A stretch of 57,403 nucleotides of DNA from DATJHM01 sp035493895 (GTDB lineage: Bacteria; Chloroflexota; Ktedonobacteria; Ktedonobacterales; Ktedonobacteraceae), in contig DATJHM010000040.1 in NCBI GenBank assembly GCA_035493895.1, forward strand, positions 1 to 57,403. Reading direction: 5' to 3'. The first letter of the stretch is position 1. The number at the start of each line of letters is the position of its first letter. This document shows positions 43,180 through 52,311 of this stretch, in pieces. Under the pieces are notes generated by a model, which saw only the letters and a program-made list of their open reading frames with translations, did no database searches and was not told where the DNA came from. The position numbers were made by a program, and so were the translations under genes.

Positions 43180-44238
43180 CTACGGTATGATGAAGCGGCC
43201 TATCTGACTGGTATGAATCTCGGTAAACCAGAGGGTGCCGTTCGGCCCGCTGGTAATGCTGTTTGGCATGCTATTGGCATTGGGCAGCGGAAATTCTGTC
43301 ACGCTCCCATTGTCATTTAATCTTGCCAGTTTGCCCTTATCGCATTCGGTAAACCAGATGTGGTTATCCGCGCCGATCGTCAATCCCTCGGGTCCACTAT
43401 CATCGGTCGGCGTGGCGAACTCGGTAATCACGCCGTCAGGGGTAATGCGGGCGATCTTGTTGCTATAATATTCGCTAAACCAGAGATTGCCGTCAAGACC
43501 AGGAATGATGATCGAGGGGCCGCTGTTTTTCGTGGGTACGGGAAACTCGGTGATGTTTCCTTGCGGTGTGATGCGACCAACTTTGTTGCCGAGCCGCTCG
43601 GTGAACCAGATATTGTCATCCGGCCCAATCGTAATCCCGTATGGCTTACTTCCTGCATTGCTCAGGCTGAACTCGTGGATGCTCTCGTCATCAGTATCCA
43701 GATGCCCGATCTTTCCCGTCAGATTTTCGGTAAACCAGAATGTCCCATCGGGTGCGTTCACGATCGCCTGCGGCCCACTCTTCGCTGTGGGCACGCTGTA
43801 CTCTCGTATTTCCCCGTCTCGTGTAATGGATGCGATCCTGTTGCTGCCATTTTCGGTAAACCAGAAGCGGTTATTATTGGTATAGATGATACTTGAAGGC
43901 AGACTCTTTGCGCTGGGAATGGTAAATTCGTCGAGATCGCCGTCTGTTGTGAGTGTGCCGATGCGTCCCCCAAACTTTTCGGCGAACCAGAGGGTGCCGC
44001 GGGGCCCCTGCACAATGCTAAATGGTCCACTGCCATCCGAGGGCAGACGAAATTCTACCAGTCGTACGGGCGTACCTGTCCTTTGGACGGCATGCGGAGC
44101 CGCGAGCGTCACTTCTGACGTTCCGATTGTGGGCAGAAACAATACCGCGAGACCGGCGAGCATCGTTACATATCTGCCCAATCGGGCGAGATAGGAGCGC
44201 CAGCAGGTGGCAAAGAGGGTATATATATGCGAAGACAT
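43180..44238 (-). CDS. Vgb-like beta-propeller secreted protein (copy 1)
   Basis: 352 residues. After a membrane/signal segment it consists of about seven 42-residue repeats with the core pattern GPDGxLWFTE followed by KIGRITxxGxITEFPxP, as in virginiamycin B lyase (Vgb) propellers. Vgb itself opens a macrolactone with Mg. The catalytic His-Glu-His set could not be confirmed here, and many NHL/Vgb-like proteins are not lyases. It is probably a secreted binding or enzymatic propeller. A second copy lies 70 bases upstream on the same strand; the two are clearly related. Confidence 0.82.
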   Translation of the reverse strand: MSSHIYTLFATCWRSYLARLGRYVTMLAGLAVLFLPTIGTSEVTLAAPHAVQRTGTPVRLVEFRLPSDGSGPFSIVQGPRGTLWFAEKFGGRIGTLTTDGDLDEFTIPSAKSLPSSIIYTNNNRFWFTENGSNRIASITRDGEIREYSVPTAKSGPQAIVNAPDGTFWFTENLTGKIGHLDTDDESIHEFSLSNAGSKPYGITIGPDDNIWFTERLGNKVGRITPQGNITEFPVPTKNSGPSIIIPGLDGNLWFSEYYSNKIARITPDGVITEFATPTDDSGPEGLTIGADNHIWFTECDKGKLARLNDNGSVTEFPLPNANSMPNSITSGPNGTLWFTEIHTSQIGRFIIP

Positions 44239-44307
44239 CGAATTTTCACTTTCTTTTATGACAAAAAAGGCGGCAAGCCTTCTTATTGAGATTTTTCACG
44301 TATCGAG

Positions 44308-45486
44308 CTACTGTCTGCGCTTTTCTGTGCCAGCCGCGGGCTGTCCCGATGTGGTGCCTGGGAGCGAAGATCCTTGTACGCCACGCGCAGCCTGCGGCGA
44401 AAGCAGCCCGATGAAATTGTTGACCACTGAGGTAAACCAGAGGTTGCCATCCGGCCCGGTAATCAGGTAATCGGGACCTCCAGTTTTCTCTGGCAACGCA
44501 TATTCTTTGATGATGCCCTGTCGGGTAATCCAACCAATCTTATTGCTTTGCAGTTCCGCAAACCAGAGATTGCCGTCAGGGCCAGAGGTAATCCCGATGG
44601 GATTGGCGGAAGCATCCGGCAGCGAAAAGGTCTTGATCAACCCCTCAGCGTCGATTTGCCCGATCAAACTACCCGCGTTATTCCCTCCTCCCTGGGTATA
44701 CCAGACCTTCGCGTCTGGTCCGCTCGTGATCCCTCCGAAGGCCGGGCTCTCCATGTTGGGGCGCGCAAATTCTCTGATTTTTCCCCGTGGTGTAATCAAG
44801 CCAATCTTGCCGTACTGCTCAATAAACCAGAGGTTGCCATCGGGACCACGGGTAATGCCACATGGCGCACTCCCCTCGGCTGGCAACGGGAAGAGCGATA
44901 TCTGCCCGCTGGTGGTGATGCGTCCAATCGCGTTCTCTCCCGTAGCGGTAAACCAGAGATTGCCATCGGGACCAGCGGTGATCGCGGTAGGTTCGGCAAC
45001 GGGAGATGGCAGGGCAAATTCTGTGACTACTCCCAATGGCGTGATGCGCCCGATCCAGCCGTGTTCTTCGGCGAACCAGAGATTGCCATCGGGACCCGCG
45101 GTGATGCCGGACGGCTGGCGGAAGCTGGCAAGAGGAAACTCGGTGATAATGCCCTTTGTGGTAATACGTCCAATGCGATTGGCATAAAATTCGGTAAACC
45201 AGAGCGCCCCGTCCGGTCCCTGCGTCAGGCCCGATGGCCCACTATGTTCTCCCGGCAGAGGATATTCTTTGAGCGGCGATACCCCGGCCAGCATATGCTG
45301 ACCCTGCAACGTTTGCGCCAGAGCCTGAGGACCACTATATCCCCAGATGCACAACGCAAAAAACAGCATACACGCCCTTTGCAGCAGGGCTTTATGCTTT
45401 GTGCGGGTGAGGAAAAGAGAGCCGGGACCGTGTAGAAAACGCTCCCATTTCACAAAAAAAAAGCGCTCACGATAAGAGAAACTCAT
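44308..45486 (-). CDS. Vgb-like beta-propeller secreted protein (copy 2)
   Basis: 392 residues with an N-terminal signal-like helix (CMLFFALCIWGYSG) and a propeller of repeated GPDGNLWFTE / IGRITTxGxI modules of about 42 residues. A Pro-rich tail and a C-terminal PAAGTEKRRQ follow. The ribosome site AAAGG is 6 bases upstream. It is the likely first gene of a tandem pair with copy 1; no independent lyase evidence. The internal repeats are also visible in the DNA as regular near-identical 126-base periods. Confidence 0.82.
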   Translation of the reverse strand: MSFSYRERFFFVKWERFLHGPGSLFLTRTKHKALLQRACMLFFALCIWGYSGPQALAQTLQGQHMLAGVSPLKEYPLPGEHSGPSGLTQGPDGALWFTEFYANRIGRITTKGIITEFPLASFRQPSGITAGPDGNLWFAEEHGWIGRITPLGVVTEFALPSPVAEPTAITAGPDGNLWFTATGENAIGRITTSGQISLFPLPAEGSAPCGITRGPDGNLWFIEQYGKIGLITPRGKIREFARPNMESPAFGGITSGPDAKVWYTQGGGNNAGSLIGQIDAEGLIKTFSLPDASANPIGITSGPDGNLWFAELQSNKIGWITRQGIIKEYALPEKTGGPDYLITGPDGNLWFTSVVNNFIGLLSPQAARGVQGSSLPGTTSGQPAAGTEKRRQ

Positions 45487-45941
45487 GCCTGGCCTTTCCC
45501 ATATGAAAACTTCACCCCACGAAGTAGTCCTGCATGGTGTGATGAAGGTATGGACGAACCGTAGATGATCGGTATCCTCTCACCAGAGGCATATACTTAT
45601 ATCTTATACATTTCACAAAAAGATGTATTGAAATATGAGAAAGAGGTGAAAGTGAAGTGAGCATGTAAATAATATCTTGAAACGAATGCATCACTGACTT
45701 TCCAGGGATATGTTCGTGCCATGCAGATTATTCCTCCCCGGATTTGTGGTAGTGACTGGACACATTTCAACGTCGAGATCCTACATGGCTTTGGAGAGGA
45801 AAATCCTGCAAAACTGGGCACTGACTTGATCCTTCACTTGATTTTGCAGGGTTTTCCTCTCCAGGTGTTCTTTGGTAAGTGGCGATAGACATACTCTGTG
45901 GGAGCAAAGCCTTTTGATTCTGGTTCGCTCAATTTGATGAG
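45487..45941. other. Intergenic region with a long hairpin
   Basis: About 455 bases. The only structure is the inverted repeat at 45792-45863. No supported gene. Confidence 0.5.
45792..45863. repeat. Long inverted repeat, possible mobile remnant
   Basis: 22-base arms (45792-45813 and 45842-45863) with a single G-U mismatch and a 28-base loop; the arms start TGGAGAGGAAAA and end TTTTCCTCTCCA. No target duplication is obvious at the borders. It may be a MITE-like remnant, an IS end pair or an intergenic hairpin. Confidence 0.7.
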
Positions 45942-46562
45942 CTACTGGCCAGTAAATGCGTGCATCACGTACCAATTCAACGTACCCTGATCCCAACCTC
46001 TGAACACCTGCATTCTTTGATCCTCGTCTGCCTGCGTCAATTTCCCCTGCGTCACCAGCGTGTGACAGGCTGTTTGCAGTGCATTCAGTTCAAGCGTGCG
46101 CAGCTGGTCGGTTGAAATACCTTGTTGCGCTGCCAGGTTAGCCATGGGCGCTCCCGGATCGGGGGCGGCATCCTTGCTGGTAGAAACCGGCGTAGCCGTG
46201 CTGGTAGCACCTGCTGCCTGCAATTGCGCGCTTATCTGGGCTTCGCTGAGGTGCAGGCCCTGGGCAACCTGTGTCCTGATGGTTTGCCAATAGATCGCTG
46301 GATCATTCCAGCCAGGAGGAACCGCGTTGCCATTGTCATTGCCTTTCGTCGGTACGTTTGTTCCTGGCGCGCTCGAACCTGGGGATGGCGTGTGTTGTGC
46401 AAGAGCCTGCCAGGTCACAATGGCTATCACACAGACAATGATGACACCTCCCAGACGGAGCAGCAGAGCCGCAGGCCCACGCCGGGATCGTCGCTGTGGT
46501 CTATTCTGGAGGAGATTGGTTGGTTCATGCGAAGTGCTCCGTTGTGTATGTTCATCAGGCAT
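45942..46562 (-). CDS. Membrane-anchored protein of the ABC module, unknown function
   Basis: 206 residues from the ATG at 46562; a longer frame to 46835 overlaps the permease and is rejected. A basic cytoplasmic start (RPQRRSRRGPAALLLRLGG) leads into one transmembrane helix (VIIVCVIAIVTWQALA), then a Pro/Ser/Asn-rich linker and a helical domain with GLHLSEAQISAQLQAAG and GISTDQLRTLELNALQTACHTLV. No family recognised. It starts 36 bases after the FtsX permease, so it is probably the third gene of that operon and may be its extracytoplasmic partner. Confidence 0.65.
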   Translation of the reverse strand: MPDEHTQRSTSHEPTNLLQNRPQRRSRRGPAALLLRLGGVIIVCVIAIVTWQALAQHTPSPGSSAPGTNVPTKGNDNGNAVPPGWNDPAIYWQTIRTQVAQGLHLSEAQISAQLQAAGATSTATPVSTSKDAAPDPGAPMANLAAQQGISTDQLRTLELNALQTACHTLVTQGKLTQADEDQRMQVFRGWDQGTLNWYVMHAFTGQ

Positions 46563-46597
46563 ATTTGTTATTCTTTCTTTCCATTTCTTCTCAAAAA

Positions 46598-49500
46598 TCA
46601 CTCGTACCGCAATGCTTCGGCTGGTGGCACACGCGAGGCTCTGCGCACGGGCAGGACCGTACACAATAAGGCCACGAGGTAACTCCCAAGCAGGAGTAAG
46701 ACCACCGGGCCAAATGGGAAAGGGAACTGTTGCGATACCTGGCGTGTAATCTGGTAGGCGAGCCACCAGGCCAGGAGGGAGCCTGCCAGCAGGCTTAAGG
46801 TGATCACAAAACTGGCTTCCAGAAGGAACGACCACCGCACCAGGGCGCGTGAAAAGCCCAACGCTCGCAGCATACCAATCTGCTGGCGTCGCTCCACTAC
46901 AGCACGACTGGTGATCACGCCAATGGAGAAGGCACCAAAGAGTAACCCCATCGCCAGATAGGCGGCAAGAAAGAGCGTCAGACTGGCTGTATAGGCATCC
47001 AGGGTGCCCTGCTCCAGAGAATTCAGAGCAATGCCATGTGCACTCAGTTGGAGCGCGTTATTCAACGCGCTGGCTCCCTGAACCAGACTCACGCCTGATT
47101 GGAGGCGGAAGTAATAAAAGGCGAAGCGGTCATAGGGCGTTGCCCCGATCGCTGCCTCTGTTTTCTCGGAAAAGAGCAGCGTTCCCCAATAGGCATTCGA
47201 CGGTATCAGGCCAATCACCGTGACCTGGCGGTAAGGCGCATGAGGATCTCCATTCTCTGGCACCTTCACGGAGAATGGTGCAAAGCCCTGATGTGTCGGC
47301 AGTCCCACGTTCCCGACATACGGCAGCACCGCGTAGCCCGGCTGATCACGAACCGCGTTCCAGACCTGGCGATCCGAGTCGTAGCCCTGAGCACGCGCGA
47401 ACAATGGCATGGTCGTGTTTGAGAGGAATGTCGTATCGACGACCAGAGCGCCTGGAAAGTGTGTGAAGGGATAGGCCTGGTTTCCTGGCAGCGAGAGACG
47501 AATCGGCTGAGCGTTATGTGGATCGTACGCGAAACGTACGCGTGTCGCCAGGGCAATCTCTTGCCTCAGCGTTTGGGGGGTAGCGAGCAGCGGCGCATTC
47601 AGGTTCGTGGTGTGTGCCGGATCTACCGCATCCAGGTCCGTTCCGTCGATCTCAAGCTGGAAATTTCCGGTGGTTGTTTGCAGCCCGGATTGCTGAATGC
47701 TGCTTAGATTGTTGGTGACGACCAGGATGATCAGGAAGGTAATCAGACCGAGCAGCGCAACGGTGATGCCACTGCGAAAGCGGAACGTGGTTGGGTACGC
47801 CAGTCCGATCCGACTCACAGGAGCCAGGGCGCGCACCCGGCGCAGGAGGAGCGTCAGCAGCCTGACCAGGAGATCAGCATTGCTCATCACCAGCATGACA
47901 GTGCCTAAGATTGGTACAAGCAGACTGAGCAAGACTGCGAAAGAAGAAGGGCTGTTCAATTGATGGGTTCCTAAAGCCGAAACATCGGATACAAACAGAA
48001 GTAGCAAGAGGTCTTTCCCTACCCAGATACTATAGACCAGCCAACCGACTCCGATGAGGCTCACGCTCAGCCGCCTGGTCAGTCGGGGGAGGATTTTGAG
48101 CAATGGCAGTAGCCAGTTTACCAGCAGCCCGGCGCCAGCAATGAGCAAGATAACGCTTAGTTGCTGCCAGCCGCCGTCGAGCTGTGCTCCGGCCAGTTTG
48201 AAGAGGAGAATACCTATGAGCAGGCAGAGAGGGCCACGTAGAAAACCCTCCCAGAGCAAGCGAAGCAGCGCACTCCCCCGGCGTCCGAGACGGTGTGCGG
48301 CCGTTTCGGGCAATGGCTGACCCGCCGCGTCGCGTGGTGAGGTCCAGAGCGCGCGCAACAACGTTCCAAGGGCCGTGTGGGCGGGTAGAGGATCGTCCAG
48401 GTTGCGGATCGCTGCCACGATATTGATGCGGCTGATCCAGACTGCTGTGACGAACACGACGACCAGCATCGTGAGCACACTCAGGCACCATGAGCTCAGT
48501 AGTCCTGACCGGCTTACCCATAAGTGCAACGCGATATGGCTGGAAAGCACTCCAGCGGCTGGCACCTGGGAGAGCGCCGCCAGTTCGAGCGCAACCATCC
48601 CCACCCCCAGCAGTAGCCCGAGCGAAGAAGCAATCACCGCATAACCGCTGCCCTCTATCAGTAGCACCTGGACCAGGTGCTGGCGCTGTAAGCCAATCGC
48701 GCGGCTCATTCCCAGCTCTCCTCGTCGTTCGGTCGCCAGGAGCAGACACAGCAGCACCAGCAGGAGCATACCCGCGCCTACCAGCAAAGCGGTGAAGGTG
48801 GGGAGCAGCAGCGAAAACTGGCGCGCGGCAGGCGATGCGATAAAATCGCTCTTGTTATCAAGCGGGGAGAAATTTCCTTGATTCTCCGCTATATCGGGCT
48901 TGAGTGGATGGAGAATGGTCGAATCGAAATAGGTGGGAAAGAAGCCTCGCGCGTCGGGTGCGGCGTGGAAAAAATGCCCCAGGTAATCGAGCACGGGCAG
49001 GCCACGCCTGCCATCAGGGCCACTATCATCCAGTCCCCCCTGCCCGATATTTTTCACGCAGAGCACATCGGGCACGGGCTGGGCAAGATGGTGCTGTGCC
49101 AGTGGCGGGAGGATGGTCGTTAGGGGCATGATGATCTCTGGATAGGACCCGTCGAATTCCAACTCGCCGTCGGTGACTGCCAGATCGGTAGAGAGCACCG
49201 CCCGGACCGTGACCGCAATCGTGGCATTGCGCTGGCCGAAGAGCGCAACCTGGAGCCGGTCTCCTACCTGGACATGTTCATCACGGGCCACGGTGCTACT
49301 CACAAAGGCGTCGTTGGGACCGAGATCCGCAAAGTGCAGCCGATGGCCCTGGGTATCGGTGAGCGGGCCATAGACCTGGTCAAACGTGGGCGGGATGCCG
49401 TAGAGATACTGGTTGTTGGTAGAAAGCCCGGTGCGCTCGGAGAAAATCCTTGCGCCACGCGGCATGTAAAAGATGCCAGTTGCCGCCTGCACCTCCGGCA

Positions 49501-49831
49501 TACTTTGCAGATGCGTGAGGGCCTCGTTGATCTGGGACTGGGTGAACGTGCCACTCACTGCCTCGTCTACATTGCCCATTTTCATGAGCCGATCGGATAC
49601 CATCGATTGGTTGAAACTATCCTGTAGCCCGAACGAGGCAGTAATAAAGACCGCCGCAAGCATCAGACCTGCCAGCATAATTACTGTCTGGCCGGGGCGG
49701 CGCAGTACATTGCGCAGTCCCAGTCGCCAGAGGATGGGGTTGCTGGCACCCAGGCTCAGCACGACCAGTAGGATGCCAGCGGTGAGCCCGGCCAGCAGCA
49801 GGGCAAGTGTAGTCGGAGAGGGATTATGCAT
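46598..49831 (-). CDS. FtsX-like ABC transporter permease, double-domain
   Basis: 1077 residues, about twice a single MacB/LolC permease. An N-terminal helix, a long extracytoplasmic domain, several helices near residues 340-480 and 520-680, another extracytoplasmic part (about 690-900) and three helices at the C-terminus (LAAYLAMGLLFGAFSIGVI, LLEASFVITLSLLAGSLLAW, PFGPVVLLLLGSYLVALL). The FtsX motif MSRAIGLQRQHLVQVLLIEG occurs twice (also as MLRALGFSRALVRWSFLLEA). Such exporters move lipoproteins, peptides or antibiotics rather than import. It starts 4 bases after the ATPase. Confidence 0.9.
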   Translation of the reverse strand: MHNPSPTTLALLLAGLTAGILLVVLSLGASNPILWRLGLRNVLRRPGQTVIMLAGLMLAAVFITASFGLQDSFNQSMVSDRLMKMGNVDEAVSGTFTQSQINEALTHLQSMPEVQAATGIFYMPRGARIFSERTGLSTNNQYLYGIPPTFDQVYGPLTDTQGHRLHFADLGPNDAFVSSTVARDEHVQVGDRLQVALFGQRNATIAVTVRAVLSTDLAVTDGELEFDGSYPEIIMPLTTILPPLAQHHLAQPVPDVLCVKNIGQGGLDDSGPDGRRGLPVLDYLGHFFHAAPDARGFFPTYFDSTILHPLKPDIAENQGNFSPLDNKSDFIASPAARQFSLLLPTFTALLVGAGMLLLVLLCLLLATERRGELGMSRAIGLQRQHLVQVLLIEGSGYAVIASSLGLLLGVGMVALELAALSQVPAAGVLSSHIALHLWVSRSGLLSSWCLSVLTMLVVVFVTAVWISRINIVAAIRNLDDPLPAHTALGTLLRALWTSPRDAAGQPLPETAAHRLGRRGSALLRLLWEGFLRGPLCLLIGILLFKLAGAQLDGGWQQLSVILLIAGAGLLVNWLLPLLKILPRLTRRLSVSLIGVGWLVYSIWVGKDLLLLLFVSDVSALGTHQLNSPSSFAVLLSLLVPILGTVMLVMSNADLLVRLLTLLLRRVRALAPVSRIGLAYPTTFRFRSGITVALLGLITFLIILVVTNNLSSIQQSGLQTTTGNFQLEIDGTDLDAVDPAHTTNLNAPLLATPQTLRQEIALATRVRFAYDPHNAQPIRLSLPGNQAYPFTHFPGALVVDTTFLSNTTMPLFARAQGYDSDRQVWNAVRDQPGYAVLPYVGNVGLPTHQGFAPFSVKVPENGDPHAPYRQVTVIGLIPSNAYWGTLLFSEKTEAAIGATPYDRFAFYYFRLQSGVSLVQGASALNNALQLSAHGIALNSLEQGTLDAYTASLTLFLAAYLAMGLLFGAFSIGVITSRAVVERRQQIGMLRALGFSRALVRWSFLLEASFVITLSLLAGSLLAWWLAYQITRQVSQQFPFPFGPVVLLLLGSYLVALLCTVLPVRRASRVPPAEALRYE

Positions 49832-49835
49832 CGTT

Positions 49836-50693
49836 TCACCTGTTCTCTTGCTTTGGGCCGCCGGGTGGCGGCGTTCCCAACGCGTTCGGCACGGAGATTT
49901 CAGCTTTCAGTGAGCGATCGGCTTCGATGAGTCCATCGCGCATAGTCACCAGGCGATGAGCCTGTTGCGCCACTTCCATGGCATGTGTTACCCAGACAAA
50001 GGTCAGGCCATGTTCGCGGTTAAGATGCAACATCAGGTCAATAACCTCCTGGCTGGTCGTGCTGTCCAGCGCCCCCGTTGGCTCGTCGGCCCAGACAATC
50101 GAGGGCATGGCGGCCAGAGTGCGGGCAATGGCAAAGCGCTGGCGTTGACCTCCGCTCATCTCTGCCGGGCGGTGTCGCGCCCAAGCAAGAAGGCCGACCA
50201 GTTCGATGCTTGCCCTGGCTCGTGCACGGGCCTCCCTGGGAGCAACCCCGCTTACCAGCAAAGGAAGCTCAACATTTTCCAGCCCGGTCAGGACCGGAAG
50301 CAGGTTGTAGGTCTGAAACACGAAACCCATTTCGCGGGCGCGAAACGCCGTAAGCTCCCGGTCGGAAAGCCCGCGGATATCCTGTCCGGCAATCTTAATC
50401 GTGCCTGAACTCACACTATCGAGACCGCTCAGACAGTTGAGTAAGGTTGTTTTGCCACACCCACTTGGCCCCATGATTGCGACCACTTCTCCACGTTGGA
50501 TTCGCAGGCTCACCCCTTGGAGTGCCTGGACCGATGCGCTGCCCGTATCATAGGTTTTACACACCTGCACGGCCTCAACCTGTCCTTTGTCTGTACCATC
50601 TTGTGTGAGTAGCGACCCCTGTTTCATTTTTATTTTCATAAACCAGAATCTTCCTTCATCTCTATGCATAGCCAACGGTATTGCTTCTGTCAT
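49836..50693 (-). CDS. ABC transporter ATP-binding protein, MacB/LolD type
   Basis: 285 residues. Walker A GPSGCGKT, Q-loop FQTYNLLPVLT, signature MSGGQRQR (Met replaces the usual Leu), Walker B IVWADEPTG and the switch His in WVTHAMEVA. The preceding VEAVQVCKTYDTGSASVQALQGVSL is typical of the export ATPase partners of FtsX permeases. The ATG at 50693 has GAGGGG about 9 bases upstream. First gene of the operon with the 1077-residue permease; divergent from a two-component system 298 bases away. Confidence 0.92.
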   Translation of the reverse strand: MTEAIPLAMHRDEGRFWFMKIKMKQGSLLTQDGTDKGQVEAVQVCKTYDTGSASVQALQGVSLRIQRGEVVAIMGPSGCGKTTLLNCLSGLDSVSSGTIKIAGQDIRGLSDRELTAFRAREMGFVFQTYNLLPVLTGLENVELPLLVSGVAPREARARARASIELVGLLAWARHRPAEMSGGQRQRFAIARTLAAMPSIVWADEPTGALDSTTSQEVIDLMLHLNREHGLTFVWVTHAMEVAQQAHRLVTMRDGLIEADRSLKAEISVPNALGTPPPGGPKQENR

Positions 50694-50991
50694 CCATGAG
50701 CCCCTCTCTCGTCAGGTGTGCCAGCCATGCTGTACATACGTCTCCTTCTTAGAAACCAGTCTACTCGTTTGCGGAGCGCCGTGACATCGGCACTTCCGGC
50801 GCGCACGTCTCGGTAAACCAGGCAAGAAAAACTACCGAAAGAGGCAGTGGGGTCCAGGTAGTTTCGGCAAACCGCTTCTGCCGAAAGAACTGTAGTGCTA
50901 CTCCACCAGTCATGCTATACTTGCAAAAGTGCCAGGCAGCACGAGACCAGAAGAGGCCCTGGTTGAGAAGCGTTTTTGAGAGAGCCAGGGC

Positions 50992-52311
50992 ATGATCAGA
51001 CAACGGAAGAAAACACGCATGAACAGCATCAATCAAACGTCTCCCTTACGCTGGTTCCTCCTTTTATGGGTAGGGTTGGTCTATATTCAAGTTGTGCAAA
51101 CCGCTTTGCCAATCCAGAATCTGTATCCAGGCAAAGTCCCACAGGGAATGGTGAATAATCCCCAGTTCAACCTGGCGTTTTTCACGCTCCTGATGATCTT
51201 GCATGCTGGACTACACTGGGGAGCTTTCTCTTTACGCAAAAACCGGGATCTCCTGCTCTCTTTTCTGGGGCAAGGCATACTCGTGCTGTTGATCTATTTT
51301 CTGGCCCAGGCGGGGGATGCGATCGTTGGCCTGTGCCTTGCGCTGACGATTGAGGCCATTACGCTGTTCAGGCAAGCTCACCTGACGATCCTGGTAGGAG
51401 GCGGCTGCCTGCTGCTCTTTGGCCTGACCGAAGGGACGCAGATCGTGTCCATACTTGGGCATGGGGGCGGGTCTGTAAATAAATTGATCAACGTCGTAAC
51501 CGGGAGTACAACGCTGATCTTGTTTGTCATCGCGTGTGTCTTGCTCTCTATCCAGCAGGGTCGAGCGCACCAGCGAGACCAGACCTTCCTGTGCGAACTG
51601 GAAATCGCCCATGCGGAACTCAAGACTGCGCATGAGCAGTTGGAGGAATACGCTGTGGAGGTGGAAGACCTCACGCTGATCGCCGAGCGCCAGCGCCTGG
51701 CGCGTGAACTCCACGATACACTGGCCCAGGGGCTGGTTGGTTTGACGATGCAACTGGAGACGATTGATGCCTTGTTGCTCAAGCAGCAGATCAATCAGGC
51801 GCGGACCATCGTGCAACAGGCGATGATGCGTGCACGGGCAACGATCACAGAGGCGCGCGCCGCGATTGAGGATTTGCGCGCCGAAACGCCGGACGCGCAG
51901 AGCTTTTCCCAGGCGGTCCAGGTCGAAATCCAACGCTTTACTTCCGCTACTGGTATCTCCTGTGCCTGTTCTCTGCCGGAAATGCTGCTACTTCCTCCTG
52001 CTTTGCAGGAGCATCTTCTACGCCTGGTTGCTGAAGGCTTGATGAACATTGCTCGCCACGCGCAGGCCACACGTGCGTGGGTCTGCGCGAACTGCGATCA
52101 ACAGGGACTCACGTTTGAGATAGGGGATGATGGAATCGGTTTTGACCTGGAAGCTGCGGTGCGGCAGGCCGGTCATTATGGTTTGCTTGGATTGCGCGAA
52201 CGGGCGCGCTTGCTGCAAGGGCACCTTCAGATTATCAGCGCTCTCGGCAAGGGAACCACCATTCGCTTACAACTTTCGGGAACAGATGGAGGCAGACGTG
52301 ATGAGCAATAA
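50992..52311 (+). CDS. Sensor histidine kinase, HisKA_3 (LiaS/NarL type)
   Basis: 439 residues. Six hydrophobic helices in residues 20-190 (membrane sensor) followed by a coiled-coil linker and the dimerisation domain with the phosphoacceptor in AERQRLARELHDTLAQGL (His241). The ATPase domain has the N box (EGLMNIARHAQA), the G boxes GDDGIGFDLEAA and GLLGLRERARLLQG, and a C-terminal TIRLQL strand. An ATG at 51019 is an alternative start. Overlaps its response regulator. Divergent from the ABC exporter operon, which it probably controls in response to envelope or antibiotic stress (inference). Confidence 0.92.
   Translation: MIRQRKKTRMNSINQTSPLRWFLLLWVGLVYIQVVQTALPIQNLYPGKVPQGMVNNPQFNLAFFTLLMILHAGLHWGAFSLRKNRDLLLSFLGQGILVLLIYFLAQAGDAIVGLCLALTIEAITLFRQAHLTILVGGGCLLLFGLTEGTQIVSILGHGGGSVNKLINVVTGSTTLILFVIACVLLSIQQGRAHQRDQTFLCELEIAHAELKTAHEQLEEYAVEVEDLTLIAERQRLARELHDTLAQGLVGLTMQLETIDALLLKQQINQARTIVQQAMMRARATITEARAAIEDLRAETPDAQSFSQAVQVEIQRFTSATGISCACSLPEMLLLPPALQEHLLRLVAEGLMNIARHAQATRAWVCANCDQQGLTFEIGDDGIGFDLEAAVRQAGHYGLLGLRERARLLQGHLQIISALGKGTTIRLQLSGTDGGRRDEQ

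Noticed and set aside
43180..45486. True virginiamycin B lyases
   Set aside because: Repeat architecture is shared with many NHL/Vgb-like proteins and the lyase catalytic residues could not be verified.
46563..46835. N-terminal extension of the 206-residue membrane protein
   Set aside because: The extension overlaps the FtsX coding region and its sequence is only its reverse-frame shadow.
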